A stretch of 64,000 nt of DNA from Diphasiastrum complanatum (taxonomy: Eukaryota; Streptophyta; Lycopodiopsida; Lycopodiales; Lycopodiaceae). The notes below the pieces were generated by a model, which saw nothing but the letters and a program-made list of their open reading frames with translations, was not told the DNA's origin and did not search any database. Positions 48,920-62,027 of the stretch are shown piece by piece (within the stretch, counting starts at the first letter, position 1; the number at the start of each line of letters is the position of its first letter). The stretch covers positions 21,287,798-21,351,797 of the forward strand of contig CM055113.1 in assembly GCA_029204225.1 (NCBI GenBank). The letters run 5' to 3'. The position numbers and the translations under genes are program-made.

Positions 48920-49420
48920 TGTGAAAATATTGTAAAATTAAAATAATATTGACTCAAGTTTTGGGGTTTGCCCAAACTTGAGGTAGACTAGTCTAGTAAC
49001 TTTCCAATTAGAGTCAAGTTAGATTTTAGTCTTCATAGTGATGTGTAGGTCTAGAACCTATCAAGAAGAATTTGAGGCTACTCTTGTAGGTCAAAGGATT
49101 CTCAAAAAGAGAGATTCTCAAGTCTTATCCATTTCTCTTTTTGTCATCTAGTAGAGAGGTAGAGGCAATGTGGCATCTAGGTTGTTCTCTCTCTCCACGA
49201 GCTCTAGAAGGCCGCTTGTATTATAAATAAGGTGGCTTTGTACCTCAAGAACTACTTCTTCAAGTAAAGCTTCCATTTGATAGTTAGATTGTGATGAATG
49301 CTCTTGCCTTCATGTTAACTAGCTTGCCAATGTTTTCCATCTCATTGTTTTTGGAATAGAAGCTAGTTTAGTGTGCAATCATTCATTCTCTTGATCCTTT
49401 GTACTTGCAGTTAGTTCACA
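48920..49420 (+). repeat. 3' LTR of Copia-A2
   Basis: It starts TGTGAA directly after the polypurine tract (TTTTAAGGAGGAC) and ends TTCACA; 501 bp. A TATA box TTATAAATAA lies at about 49220. No 5' partner is in the window. Confidence 0.8.
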
Positions 49421-49864
49421 CATGTGAAAAGTTCTCAATTGCCACATAAGTGAAACGTCTAGCCACTTGTGTGCATTTCTTGAAAAACCCTAGCCATTTT
49501 GTGTTGACCGAGCTTTGCCCACTTGCCCAACTGTCTGGCATCTCTCAAACATTTTCAACCAATTGGCCATCCCAGCCATGTGGCGTCTTAGTTCCGATCA
49601 CTCTGCATTTTAGCATCAATCCTTGCCACTACAATGACGATGGTTACACATACCTATGATCTGACGGTTCTCACCACCCAACCTTGTACATAGCTATCAC
49701 ATCAAAGCAATCCAATATTACTTATTCTAGCTGGGACAAGCCTTAGACACCTCCAGTAGGAAATGCCCTGGATGTGCACTAGTAGGAAGCCATAGAGTAA
49801 GCAAGAAATAGATTGCACCCTCGCCACATACATCACCATTCGAAAGAGTAGTGACACCTGTTTA
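49421..49864. other. Unassigned spacer
   Basis: No domain recognised. It leads into a Gypsy gag fragment and could be its leader. Confidence 0.35.
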
Positions 49865-50353
49865 GATCAAGATGCAAGGCCCCTGGAATCCATTGCGAGT
49901 AGAGAAGAGAATACCTGGATAGAGGCGCCAAAGTACGATGGGGAATTAGACCCAATCAAGTTCCTCCAAGAGTTCAATAACGCATGCAAATTCTATGGAG
50001 ACAACTCTAAAGTTGAAAAGTTACGGGTGTTTCCAATGGTTCTCAATGGCAACACGAAAGAGTGGTGTTTGAATCTAGAGAGTACGGATATCGAGTCATG
50101 GAAAACCATAGAAAAATCTCTCATCAAGCGATTCGAACTAGCTAAGCTGACCCAAAGCCCATTTATTCAACTGACTCAAATCAAAATGAAGAGCAGAGAG
50201 TCCATACGCACCTACATTGAGCATTTTAAAAGTCTCAAGGTAGAGTGTGTTGAAGATACAATCAACGAGAAAATGGCCATTAAATTATTCCTAGTCGGGT
50301 TACCCAAGGCCATTAGAAGAGAATTAAAACTCGTAGACTCTTACACCGCTTGA
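49865..50353 (+). pseudogene. Second Gypsy gag fragment
   Basis: Open frame DQDARPLESIASREENTWIE, then APKYDGELDPIKFLQEFNNA, WCLNLESTDIESWKTIEKSL and SRESIRTYIEHFKSLK, stop at 50353. This is a Retrotrans_gag domain, different in sequence from the gag at 48300. No ATG in a usual position and no zinc knuckle or pol follow; the frame runs into CT-rich repeats. Confidence 0.8.
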
Positions 50354-52215
<1,862 letters not shown>

Positions 52216-52746
52216 TATACATATGTATATATATATATATATTCAAAACGTAGCAATTGTCTTGAATTTGTAAGTAGGATCACGCGCTTATCAGCGCAAT
52301 TGTATTGTGATCTGATAGTTGTATTTACAACTTCATTATACATATCCGCTATTGTTCTATATCCTTTTGCATTCTATTGAATGATAACTCTCACTCCTCT
52401 TACACAAACACTATTATCAGAGAATTGTATGGCTGTCTCCGACGCCTATATTAATTCGACATTCTTTTCATACCAAGTTATCAGTATTAGAAGATTGCAT
52501 GGCTGTCTCAGACGCCTAATTTTTTGCAATCTCTCTTCACGACAGTCTACGATTCCTACGCTGATAATCTGATTCAACGCAAAGAACATCTCATAAAATC
52601 CATTCTCTAAATAACCCATGATTCTGCTTTCAAGAATTCTTTGTTTCTTCAATTGACATCAATCCAAACGTCAACCGAAGTGGTATCAGAGGTGATAATT
52701 CACAATCCATCCGATCCCACAGATTGGTATCAGAGCCCACATATCC
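52216..52746 (+). other. Probable LTR remnant ending in Met-tRNA primer site
   Basis: TGGTATCAGAGC at 52735-52746, with a weaker copy TGGTATCAGAGG at 52681, indicates that an LTR lies upstream. A duplicated GCATGGCTGTCTC...GACGCCTA (52428 and 52498) suggests internal repeats. LTR limits cannot be set. Confidence 0.5.
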
Positions 52747-52750
52747 CAAC

Positions 52751-52752
<2 letters not shown>

Positions 52753-52827
<75 letters not shown>
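52753..52827 (+). repeat. (GA)n microsatellite
   Basis: 75 bp of GA directly after the primer site. Confidence 0.98.
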
Positions 52828-52828
<1 letters not shown>

Positions 52829-53063
52829 TAGGTTGAGAAAGGCCTTGGGGGTTCGAGCGCCTACCCAAAGCTACTCTATCTCAACGTAGGGAGAGAGAGA
52901 AAGAAAACCCAAGCCTAGGTCTCCCAGCTCTTCACCCTCGTCTCCTCCCATTAAAAGAGATGTCGCAACTACCGCAACAATTCCTTGGGTCGATGGACCT
53001 CCCGTAACCCCTGATCTTGAAATCACAAGTTCTCCTTCTCAACATGCAGAGGATCTAAATACA

Positions 53064-53510
53064 GTGGTGGACAAGATTGCATCTGATGTTGTTGCAACTG
53101 ACAAAGAGTTGCATATCAAACTCACCAATGATCCAAATGACACATTCTTTGATTCTAAAAGATACATTGATTTTGATATGTATATAGCCAAAACAATAGA
53201 CGATCTCGAAGGAGAGTTTTTGTTTTGTATAGATGATATTGATTTTAAAATGTATATCAAAGACCGGCATTGTAAGGAGCTAAAGGAGAAGACCTCCCAT
53301 ATCTCAGATACAGTTGTTGAAGCCGGGTGTGTATATTATGTACATAAATACACATATACAGTCACCAAGGAAATTTGTGTTGTATCTCCATTTTTTGGAC
53401 ATCTGTTGCATAAAGAGAGGAAAGCTAGAAGGCTCTTCAGGCACACAAGCAAGGAGGCATCAATATTTATTATTCCATACTGTGCAAAGTGGGATAATTT
53501 TTTTTTGTAA
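53064..53510 (+). CDS. Unidentified 148-residue open frame
   Basis: First ATG at 53064. The same frame is already open from about 52885 (PRSPSSSPSSPPIKRD...). The protein is acidic in the first half (LHIKLTNDPNDTFFDSKRYI, DLEGEFLFCIDDIDFKMYI) and basic in the second (HKERKARRLFRHTSKEAS). Codon use and length suggest a once-translated frame, perhaps the first ORF of the element whose primer site lies at 52735. I recognise no domain. It could also be chance in an element leader. Confidence 0.35.
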   Translation: MVDKIASDVVATDKELHIKLTNDPNDTFFDSKRYIDFDMYIAKTIDDLEGEFLFCIDDIDFKMYIKDRHCKELKEKTSHISDTVVEAGCVYYVHKYTYTVTKEICVVSPFFGHLLHKERKARRLFRHTSKEASIFIIPYCAKWDNFFL

Positions 53511-54125
53511 GATTTGTTTCATTATGAAAATAAAAAACCAAATTTGTAATAAATGTTGGCGGTCTTTCATAAATCATATATGTTACTCTAACTACAGTTA
53601 GATCAAAATAGACTTACTTTAAGCAAAAGAGTTAAGTCCTGGGCACTCAGGAAACTCAAGGGTAGCAATTGTGGTCCAATCACAAGTCAGGACCTTGCCC
53701 GCCGGCGGGAGTTTTGAATTGTAAGAAAATATGACCGGAAAGTTCCAAAAAAAATTCGACCGGCAAACAACATTACGGTCTTTCACAGGTGTACCTATAT
53801 AACTGGGCCAAGTGTATGTAGAATAGTTGAAAAGTCTAAAACAACATCTTGACAAAAGGCCCTTTTGGTGTTCGAAACTCCTCTAATGGAAGATCTTCCA
53901 TGAGTTGTGGCATTCTTGATGCTCCTTGTTCATAATGGCTTTCTTGAGTGATTTTATTATGAGCTTGCACATCCATCTCTTTATGTGGCCGTGGAATTAG
54001 AGTAGATTTCTTGCTTTCTTCATTATGTTTTGTGGAAGTAGAGTGGATTAATTTCTTGCTTTCTTGCTCTACATTAGAATCAAGCTTTCAAGTAAACTAG
54101 ATAGGCTGAAGCAGTGGCATAGATC
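53511..54125. other. Unassigned
   Basis: No gene-like frame on either strand. A CCGCCGGCGGG palindrome is at about 53699-53709. Confidence 0.4.
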
Positions 54126-55422
54126 TTGCATATACTTCTACTCTTCAAGAGAGTGAGCACGCACTCAAGGCGCAACGGAAGGCCAGCTATGCACCCTCAA
54201 GAAGTAGTTTTCTGCTGTTCTAAAGTTTTTCACTACTCTAGAAGATATTTTGCCTTTTATTTTTCAGTATCTAATTATACTAGTTTTTTTATTATTTGCC
54301 ATACCACTGCTTTTGCCCTCCCTGATACTCTCCACCTCGCGCATAACGAGCTCATATCCCTCTACCACAAATGCCATCAATACCACCTCGCCACCCTCAT
54401 CATTTGTTACAATGTGGCCTTGGCACATTATATTGTCATTGTCCAAGATCCATCCATCCGCCATCCTTGCCAAATTTTCAACTTTCCATTCATTGAATCA
54501 GCCTCCACCTTCGACTACCAGAAACTCCAGCTCACTTTTTCCCATTTCGACCTCCAAACTAGCGGAGAATGCACCTTCGACCAAGATCTCCAGCATGCCT
54601 CACAGGCCAAAGACACCACCTCCCTTGAAGTCGATCCTAATATGCCTCCCCTCAAATTCGTCAACTCACCACCTCGCGCCATGTCACCTCCTGTCGCTTC
54701 CTCACCACCCCCCACCGACTCTTCGCCCCCCAAATCTGATCCACGCCCTCAAGAAGAAACTGGCCGATATTCTATCACTTATGCATCTCCAACCAGAGTG
54801 GAGGAAGGCAGTACTCACGTGCAACCCAGAGCTAATAAAGGAGTACCTCATGACACCCACAGAACTGAGGGCAGATCCATCATACCACCCAATGCCCCAC
54901 CGAAGAGCATGGACAACACTGAAAACTCCAAGCGTCGAGGCCTATAATTGGCCAACAATAAAGTCACAGAAGAGTTGGAGCACGACAATAGATTTTCAGA
55001 GGGGCCTCAACCGCTTCCTGACCGACGCGACTAATCCTCTAGATCTTGTTGTACTGGAAGCCTACTACAATGTGGAGACCTTGCTGACAACTACCAAAGT
55101 GGAAATCAAGTGGGATATGTACTTTGGAGAACACTGCTTCAACCCCAATAAAGTCTTCAAAATGCCAACTATCGTGGATCAAATTCCCCTGTACCGGACC
55201 TGCCATCGCTTGTCCACAATGTCATTTGTTAATATAGCGAGGCTGGAACGATGGTACACAACAGATTTCCTTGGGAATATGCACCTGACATTCGGCCCAA
55301 TCCGTTGGCAATCCATAATGCGCCAATTGTGGTCTCGTTACATTCGCACCGTTGCAAAAACCCATCGAAAAATCCGTGATGTTGATGATGCGAAGGACAA
55401 ACAGCTAGAACAGGCTCCCTGA
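54126..55422 (+). pseudogene. Unidentified proline-rich protein, frame shifted
   Basis: Frame 1 (54126-54947) is plausible coding from about 54310: FALPDTLHLAHNELISLYHK, then a Pro/Ser-rich stretch (PPVASSPPPTDSSPPKSDP). Around 54740-54780 the coding character moves to the frame 54250-55422, which continues KKKLADILSLMHLQPEWRKA and WYTTDFLGNMHLTFGPIRWQ to the stop at 55422. One frameshift would join a protein of about 370 residues. No known domain. A retroelement ORF is likely given the surroundings. Confidence 0.4.
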
Positions 55423-55689
55423 AGTGTATCTCCACACTTGGTTTCTCTTTTAAGAAACAAAAGAGAAAAGAAAACAAGAAGTCCAGGAAAAATACCAATG
55501 GACTCACCTTCTTTTTCTTGTTTTCCAACTTAATTCATTGTTTCTTTCTTATTTTCATATGTTTTTTTCTCTATTTATTTATTTCTCCCTTATCTATCTG
55601 TACATACACCTTCTCTGTTTTCCCCTCTCTTCCGCTCAATTTTGTTGCCAATTTTTTTTTTTTTCACATTTTTCGCCGAGTCTTATCTA

Positions 55690-56700
55690 TATCTCTTTTT
55701 CGCCCTCTTCTGCAATGGTCTCACATTGCCGTCTTCTTGGAGCGTGGCACATAGAATTGTAACCTCCGTATCCCTTGTGGCTGGAGCAGTCGCGTGAGTG
55801 GTTTGTTGATCTTTGAGGAGCTGGATAGACTGAGCTGATAGGCCTTTTAGTACTCGACCCACTTCTTCTCGAGTTTTTGGGCGGTCGGTACTTCTTCTTC
55901 AACAATTGCAAGCATTTGGTCCACAGTGGTCTAGAGAGTCTGGACTTTCTACTAGATAGAGAGCTGGATAGACTGTAGTCCACAGTGGCCTGGAAAGTCT
56001 GGACTTTCTGCTCCAACTATTGGACTTGGAGTTCAAGTGCGGCTTGCATGGAAGAATGGACTTCTTGTTCTTTGACAACTATCATCTTCACTCTGGAGAT
56101 GTTGCACTCCAGGTGGTAGATGAGGTCCTTGAGTGATTTCTCGTTGGTTTTGAGAGACTCTCACTCCAGCTCCAATTTTTTTGACTTCAACACCAAGTGT
56201 TGTATGTTCGCATTATAGGTTTGTCTTGCTTGTTTTTCTCCTTTGAGCTCCGCCTTTAGAGATTGCACGAGCTGATTGTGGGACTGTGCCATCTGATCTA
56301 CTTGTTAGATCTAGTCCTAGCGGGCAAAGACCTGGGCTCATCTCTCATCTCTCTCTTTTTGCAACTGCAAGGCCTGAGCAGTCAAAGCCTGTAGCGTTTG
56401 TTGTCTCCCCGCCACTATCTAGTCACGGAATTGCTCAGTTGCCTGTTAGGAGAGTTTGGTGGAATTGTCGCTGGAGGCCGGTTAAGGTAGTCCAACAACC
56501 CAGAGTCCCAGCTTGCCGAGTTGGCAAGGTTGTAATGAGAGGGGGTAGTGGCACAGTGAGTGAGATGATGGTGATGGTGAATAATGAGGGCATTAGGTGA
56601 GTAATGGTGGTCGGCGAGTAATGGATGTTGGTGAGTAAATCGGCGAGTAATTATTTTGTTAGGATTGATGAGTAGAGAGAGCTGGCAAAGTGGCAAATAA
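55690..56700 (-). pseudogene. Unidentified coiled-coil-like protein remnant
   Basis: On the minus strand, one frame between 56420 and 55970 reads QTLQALTAQALQLQKERDER, NQLVQSLKAELKGEKQARQT, SLKTNEKSLKDLIYHLECNI and VVKEQEVHSSMQAALELQVQ. These are rich in Leu, Glu, Lys and Gln in coiled-coil spacing and broken by several stop codons, some explicable as CAG or CGA changed to TAG or TGA. It continues with VDQMLAIVEEEVPTAQKLEK after a shift. No family recognised; probably gag- or ORF1-like. Confidence 0.4.
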
Positions 56701-58133
56701 AGTGCTGAGAAATGACAGAGATCGGAGAGTTATCAGAGAGCACGGGTAATTGGCGAGTAATGGACTTGGTTTTCCTTGCGTAATTATAGGCTGAGGGGAT
56801 TACTTGCTTACTGTTATTTTTGGAAGTTGGTCCTATAAATGCCAACATTGTACACAGTCTACTTTCCAATTGGTTGCCAGATTTGAGAGATTTTCTAATA
56901 AAAAACTCCCGATTTTATCAAAAATCAAGAGTATCTTTGGTTTGGGCTAGGAATTTTCTAGATGGACTTGACCATGCATACGTTTACAATAGGGGACCAT
57001 TTTGGACAAGGTCACAAACTTCTAAAAGTAGCAATATTGCTCTTTTCAAGCTGTTTTGGGCCTTTTTGGAGTATTTTTACAAGGGAAGGGGGTAGGCCTA
57101 GTTAGGAATCTATACACTGGGTACGGGTCATCTCTAAAAGTTGGGTGTTTGGTACAGGGATGCCATGGTACAACGAATATCGTAGCTATCTTAACACGGC
57201 TACGCTCCTAATCGGCTAGGATCTAAATTCTTAATACTAGTTGTTTCACTGATCGACGATCTGCTTGACTAAACCTAGTGAGATCTCTATACTAATTCGC
57301 TAGCTAGCTTTTGAGTACAAACATTTGAGTAAAAACATTATTTCATAATATTTTTTGCAGCCTCCAAGCATAGCACGCCAACGTGGTAAGTGCCAAAGAT
57401 GGCACGCGGCGTGCATAGCGAAACAGTCCACACGCAGGCGTGATATCTTTGGAAGCTACAAAAACATAAATTTAGTTTCAAAGATCTCTTAGTTATGAGA
57501 AATTTAACCATGTACCAAATCACATATTCTTAATAATAAACCTAGTGGCATAAAAAAGGTAGCATACCATGTGCTATCTTTTTGATAAATTATAGCAAGA
57601 AAGAAACTCACAAAAAATTTACTCACAAAATGCCAAGGTCCCCTTGGGAGAGACAACATCAGCCCAGTATCCATGGATTGCTTTATCCTCCTCTAGATCT
57701 TTGTACCAGCAAGGGCATCACTCATGCTATGCTCAGGTCATGCGAACACCCTAGGACCGGGCGGTCTTAGGCGCTGGCGCCGGGCAGCTGCAGGTGGCGC
57801 TGCTCAGGTGGGGCAGGGGTGGCGCCAGGCAGCAGCTACAGGTGGCACCGGGCACCAACACGCCTAGAGACACACATGTGAGACTATGGGAGTCATTGGG
57901 CATATATGGACTTCGAGAAATCCCATAAGAAAACTTATGAGGTGAATTCTGGTTGCCCGGACACGTGGCGCCCGGGCAACCAATATTAAAAAAAAAAAAA
58001 AACAGGCAAGAGCGAATTACGCTTGGGACACGTGGGGATCAATGGACGGTGCCGGGCGTAATCCCCTCAGTCCCAGTAAGAGACGAGGGGATCTGGTCTC
58101 ACGTATCATTTTGATACTTTAATGACATTGATA
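56701..58133. other. Intergenic, GC-rich patch inside
   Basis: No gene. 57750-57870 is unusually GC-rich and built from GGCGCCGGGCAGC / CAGGTGGCGC variants in loose tandem. ACACGTGGCGCCCGGGCAAC at 57961-57980 repeats the theme, followed by an A-tract. Confidence 0.45.
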
Positions 58134-58144
58134 ATCTCTCTCTG

Positions 58145-58192
<48 letters not shown>
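58134..58192 (+). repeat. (CT)n microsatellite
   Basis: Slightly interrupted by CTGTCT at the start, then pure CT. Confidence 0.95.
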
Positions 58193-58195
<3 letters not shown>

Positions 58196-59402
58196 GAGCA
58201 AAAGACCAGTCGTTTGTGGGGATGGGAGCAACTCTTCTAGATGGGGTGGTTGTGGAAGAAGGCGCCATGGTTGCAGCTGGAGCTCTTGTATCTCAAAACA
58301 CGTGTATCCTATCTGGACAAGTATTTATAGTCCTGAAACTTGATACTTGTTAACAAATTGAAGTGACAGATCCATTGAGGGACGCTTTATAATCCATTGA
58401 GGGAAGCTACAGATCATAATCAATTTGAAATCATTGTTTTGAAATCGATGATGTGTAATTTTTAACAAAGAAATCGATTTTAACAAACACGTTGATTCTA
58501 GAATCGCGATCTTCTCTGACTGCTGCTCACGTTAATCCTAGAATCCCAAATGGAAGCCAAACCAGAGAAGCTTAGTTGCCCCTTCTGTGTATCAACTCTC
58601 AGGATATCGTTTTTTTTTTCTTTGTTAAAATAATGTATTTTTTTATAAATTTTTTGGGAGTCCCGTTCCGGAACGGGCAACTAAGGTTTACGGTATCATT
58701 GTTGCCCAGTTATACTCATTCAGTGTTCGTTACTGAAGGGCAAAGATGAGAATGATACAAAGCAAACACAGAGCTTCCAGCAACTTGCAAGATATGCCCG
58801 CAGCACTTTGTGCTGAGGAAGAGGAACATCACAACATTCATAGTCCTCTTTACCATCACATTGCAATGTTTAGTACCAAAAAGGTCAACTACGAAGCTGG
58901 CAGACACTCAGTAGAAAGCGATGACAGATGGATATCAGCATACAAAACCAACTGACCCCAATGAAGGATGATCCTATAGGTAGTCATAATGTACTGCTCA
59001 TAATCTCTTCCGAGCTTGATACCATACTACATGAGCCTTCAGGCACATCAATAGTCTGCCTTGTCACTTCACATTGTAATTCATCTGTACTGCATGATGC
59101 TTTACAGATTGCAAAGAAGCCATAAGAGATTAAGAGATTCTTTCAGCTCCAAGAAACAATAGGCTACTTATCCTTTCCTGAAAATACTAGTTTCATCCTC
59201 CAGTAAGTAGTGAGTTGGTTAAGACTACCTTTCCTCGGGGATTCAACTCCAATTTGCCACACAAACATGAGGAAATACAAGAGAAAATACTAGTTTAAAA
59301 GAAAGTGAAGAACACCCAAGGAGGCATGGTTCTTTGTATATACAATTTCTGCAGATTTGAATCTTGAGTGCCAACAGCCACCGTCAACTATCCCTGACAT
59401 AT
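58193..59402. other. 3' flank and 3' UTR of FLOE gene
   Basis: No coding frame. The FLOE 3' UTR should occupy the part next to 59402 on the minus strand. I could not place a poly(A) signal with confidence. Confidence 0.45.
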
Positions 59403-61383
59403 CTACCTGCCAAACCATGCTCTCTGAGGTTGAGCTTCACCACCATTCATCAGTTTATCAAGCACTACATTGAGATCTGCTGATTGTCCACTTTCAGTGA
59501 GTCTTCGCACGACAGTTTGCACTTGCTCGCGTGAGAATCCCATGGATGCAACCTTTTCAATGACATCATCAACAAGCACCCGATTTTGTGGTAAAGGCTG
59601 TCCTGAAGGGACACCTGCATGAGTTGAAGATTGCTGGATGGGTTGAGCAACAGGGAAGCGGGAATAACCCCCTCCGCCTGGAGCACCAGGCAGAGGCTGG
59701 GCACCAGTGTAGTTCGGATTGTTGTACGCACTCGAAGGTGCCAGTGCATGTGATCCATATATTGGGTTGCCTTGGAGTGGCTGAGCTTGCGGTAAATAAG
59801 GAGCAGGTTGTGCTAATGGTCTAGAGTTACTTCGTCCATACGATTGATCGTACATCTGTTGTACTAAACCTCCATGCTGCTGGGGTGGGATCTGAAATGA
59901 TTGTGGCTGAGGTGGGGGTCCTGGCTGTATTGCCGTTGGTGTGTAAGATGTTTCCGACAGATGGTAAACAGGGGGTGATGGCACTTGATGAGGTCTTTGG
60001 AGTTGGGACCCTTGTGGTAAGGGAACGAGTCCTTGAGGCTGGGGCCCTTGGGCTATGGTACCAAAAGGAGGTCCTTCAGGTTGATAGTGGGAATACTGCT
60101 GCTGTAAATGAGGAGGCTGGTTATAAAAGGATTGCATGTGCTGTGGCTGGGAGGGCTGTTGCTGGGGATATGGAGGTGGTGCATGTGACTGTGGAGACGG
60201 TGCTGTGGTCATGGATGAAAAAGAGGAGCCATTTGGAAATACAGGAGGCTGTGGCTGCTGTTGAAGTGCTTGAGATGATTGACTCTGCGCACCCGGTGGA
60301 GCAGGAAGTGCTGGTAACTGCTGCGGCTGCTGCTGAGGGTTGACAGGTGGCTGGGGAGCTGCAGCGGACTGTTGAAGAGATGTAGGTGTCTGAGGTGCCA
60401 TAGGGCGCTGCTGCAGAGCCATGGAGGGCTGCTGAGGGCCTACACTTGATTGCTGCACAAGAAGCTCCGCCTGCTGTCCATGTGATACATTAGAAGGCTG
60501 TGTGAGGACTTCTACAGGGGCCATGGCCGATGTTGCACTTGTAGGAGCTTCACTCTTTACCAATTGTAATTTTACAAGTTGAGATTGAGCCTCGGATATC
60601 TCCTGCTTATCACGCAATATTTGCACTCCACTTTGTACCTGTTGTCAGAAATGAGTGAGACAATTAGGTTTGCCTCTCTACATGCCATGATATGGACAAT
60701 GGTAGTCTATGAATCAGATTCAAAGCATCAAGGTAGACAATTATATTGCAATAGTTTACAAAAGATCAATGCGGCAGTTTTCTGGTATTACGTCGCTATT
60801 ACTACCACCAAATAGATGTAGATGCTTTGTAGTTTAAAATTAAAGCATCTACGTCTATTTGGCACTTACTACCATTTGATAACAATTCTTTAAACTTCTA
60901 AATAAATTTTCCAACTTTATCCACCTCAGTTCCTGAGTAGAGGTGTTGACAAGAATGTTCAGAAAGTCTCAGCTTTGGAAAATACATCACATACGAAACG
61001 CATTCATACTAATAGATGTTTCCCAAAAGTCTACAAATGATAGGTGTTGCAACACTCTAAACCCACAATCCCTGGGCAAAAGCTTTCATACTTACCTCCT
61101 TGATAGAATTTTCAAGCATTCGAAGTTTACCATCAGACTCTCCATGATTATTAGCTCCATCAGCCTTCAGGACTTCAACAGAACGCTCAAGCCGCTGTGT
61201 TGTATTCTCCAAATGTAAGAGGCGTCCACTTATGCCTTCCAAAACACGTAGAAGGTGATCAACGTACTTCTTCATTGTGCGCTCAACAGCAGCAACTGTT
61301 GCAGACTCAAGTGAATCTGTTATATGGTCCTGACGTTGAATGGATGACTCATATATTATAGGCAGCTCACGAGATCGATACAC
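59403..61383 (-). CDS. FLOE: FLOE/DUF1421 family protein, 5' end not in view
   Basis: Two coding exons: 61383-61096 (96 codons, phase 0 at both ends) and 60638-59403 (411 codons plus stop), joined across a GT-AG intron. The first has VERTMKKYVDHLLRVLEGIS and RLERSVEVLKADG, the predicted coiled coil. After the junction VQSGVQILRDKQEISEAQSQ follows, then about 280 residues extremely rich in Gln, Pro and Ser, with GGGGYSRFP near the end, and finally the C-terminal DUF1421 domain (VDDVIEKVASMGFSREQVQT...LNVVLDKLMNGGEAQPQ, end AWFGR). This is the layout of Arabidopsis FLOE1, a condensate-forming protein controlling germination under water stress; that function is known for the relative, not shown here. 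The N-terminal Asp/Ser-rich exon with the start codon is not found in 61384-61970 and may lie beyond the LINE. Confidence 0.93.
60808..60862. repeat. Hairpin in FLOE intron (MITE- or miRNA-like)
   Basis: CCAAATAGATGTAGATGCTTT (60808-60828) is the reverse complement, with one mismatch, of the 21 bases at 60842-60862; the loop is 13 nt. The wider flanks (TACTACC, GGTAGTA-like) add weak further pairing. It lies within the 457-bp intron. Confidence 0.85.
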
Positions 61384-61971
61384 CTGGAAAAATATATGCA
61401 TTTGATAAGGGGCGAGGTGGTAATGCATAAATTTTACAAGGTTTCAACTTTTTCAGCATGCAACGCACTTCAGATTCCAAAGTCGAAAGCAATATCCAGG
61501 ATTCCATGATCGAGTTTCTGAAATTCGACTGAAAATTGGTAACAATTCTCCACAATGATGACATCACATTGAAATTGATGAACATATCTTATTTATTTTT
61601 TAACATAATCTCCCTCTCCACATTTCCAATACTTCTTTAACATAAAATTGAGAAGCGCTGAAGAGCATATCATTCCAAGACCAGATAATGATAGAAATTT
61701 TATAAATGACAGTGCAGCCACGTTCACTACTATCATGATGGATTTCTATAAATGATGACACTTTATGGCCGATTTACAGAGTCTTAAAGGCCCAAGAGTT
61801 AGAAATAGGGTTGCACCTATCCATAGTGAACCAATGTCCATATAAAAAACCAGTGTTGCAGTGGATCGCAATCCGTTAAAACAGCGATCCAGATTGTGCG
61901 TTCTGGATCGTCAGTGATCCAGGACTCTGATTGCTGCTGAAAAACCTAAAAAAAATTTAGCACTAGGGGGG
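61384..61971 (-). other. FLOE upstream intron (partial)
   Basis: It follows a good acceptor (TTTTTCCAG at 61393-61384 on the minus strand). No upstream exon or donor is evident before the LINE tail. Confidence 0.5.
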
Positions 61972-61972
61972 G

Positions 61973-62003
<31 letters not shown>

Positions 62004-62020
62004 AGAAGAAGAAGAAGAAG
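61972..62020 (-). repeat. LINE 3' tail: (CTT)n and (CT)n
   Basis: On the minus strand the LINE ends AATAAAG followed by (CTT)7 and then (CT)14. Plant LINEs often end in simple repeats or poly(A). Confidence 0.7.
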
Positions 62021-62027
62021 CTTTATT

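Noticed and set aside
57763..57790. TGGCGCC words as a retroelement primer site
   Set aside because: Part of a local GC-rich tandem, with no LTR end before it.
59885..60343. 152-residue plus-strand frame opposite FLOE
   Set aside because: Shadow of the Gln/Pro-rich exon on the minus strand, which has clear homology and correct splice sites.
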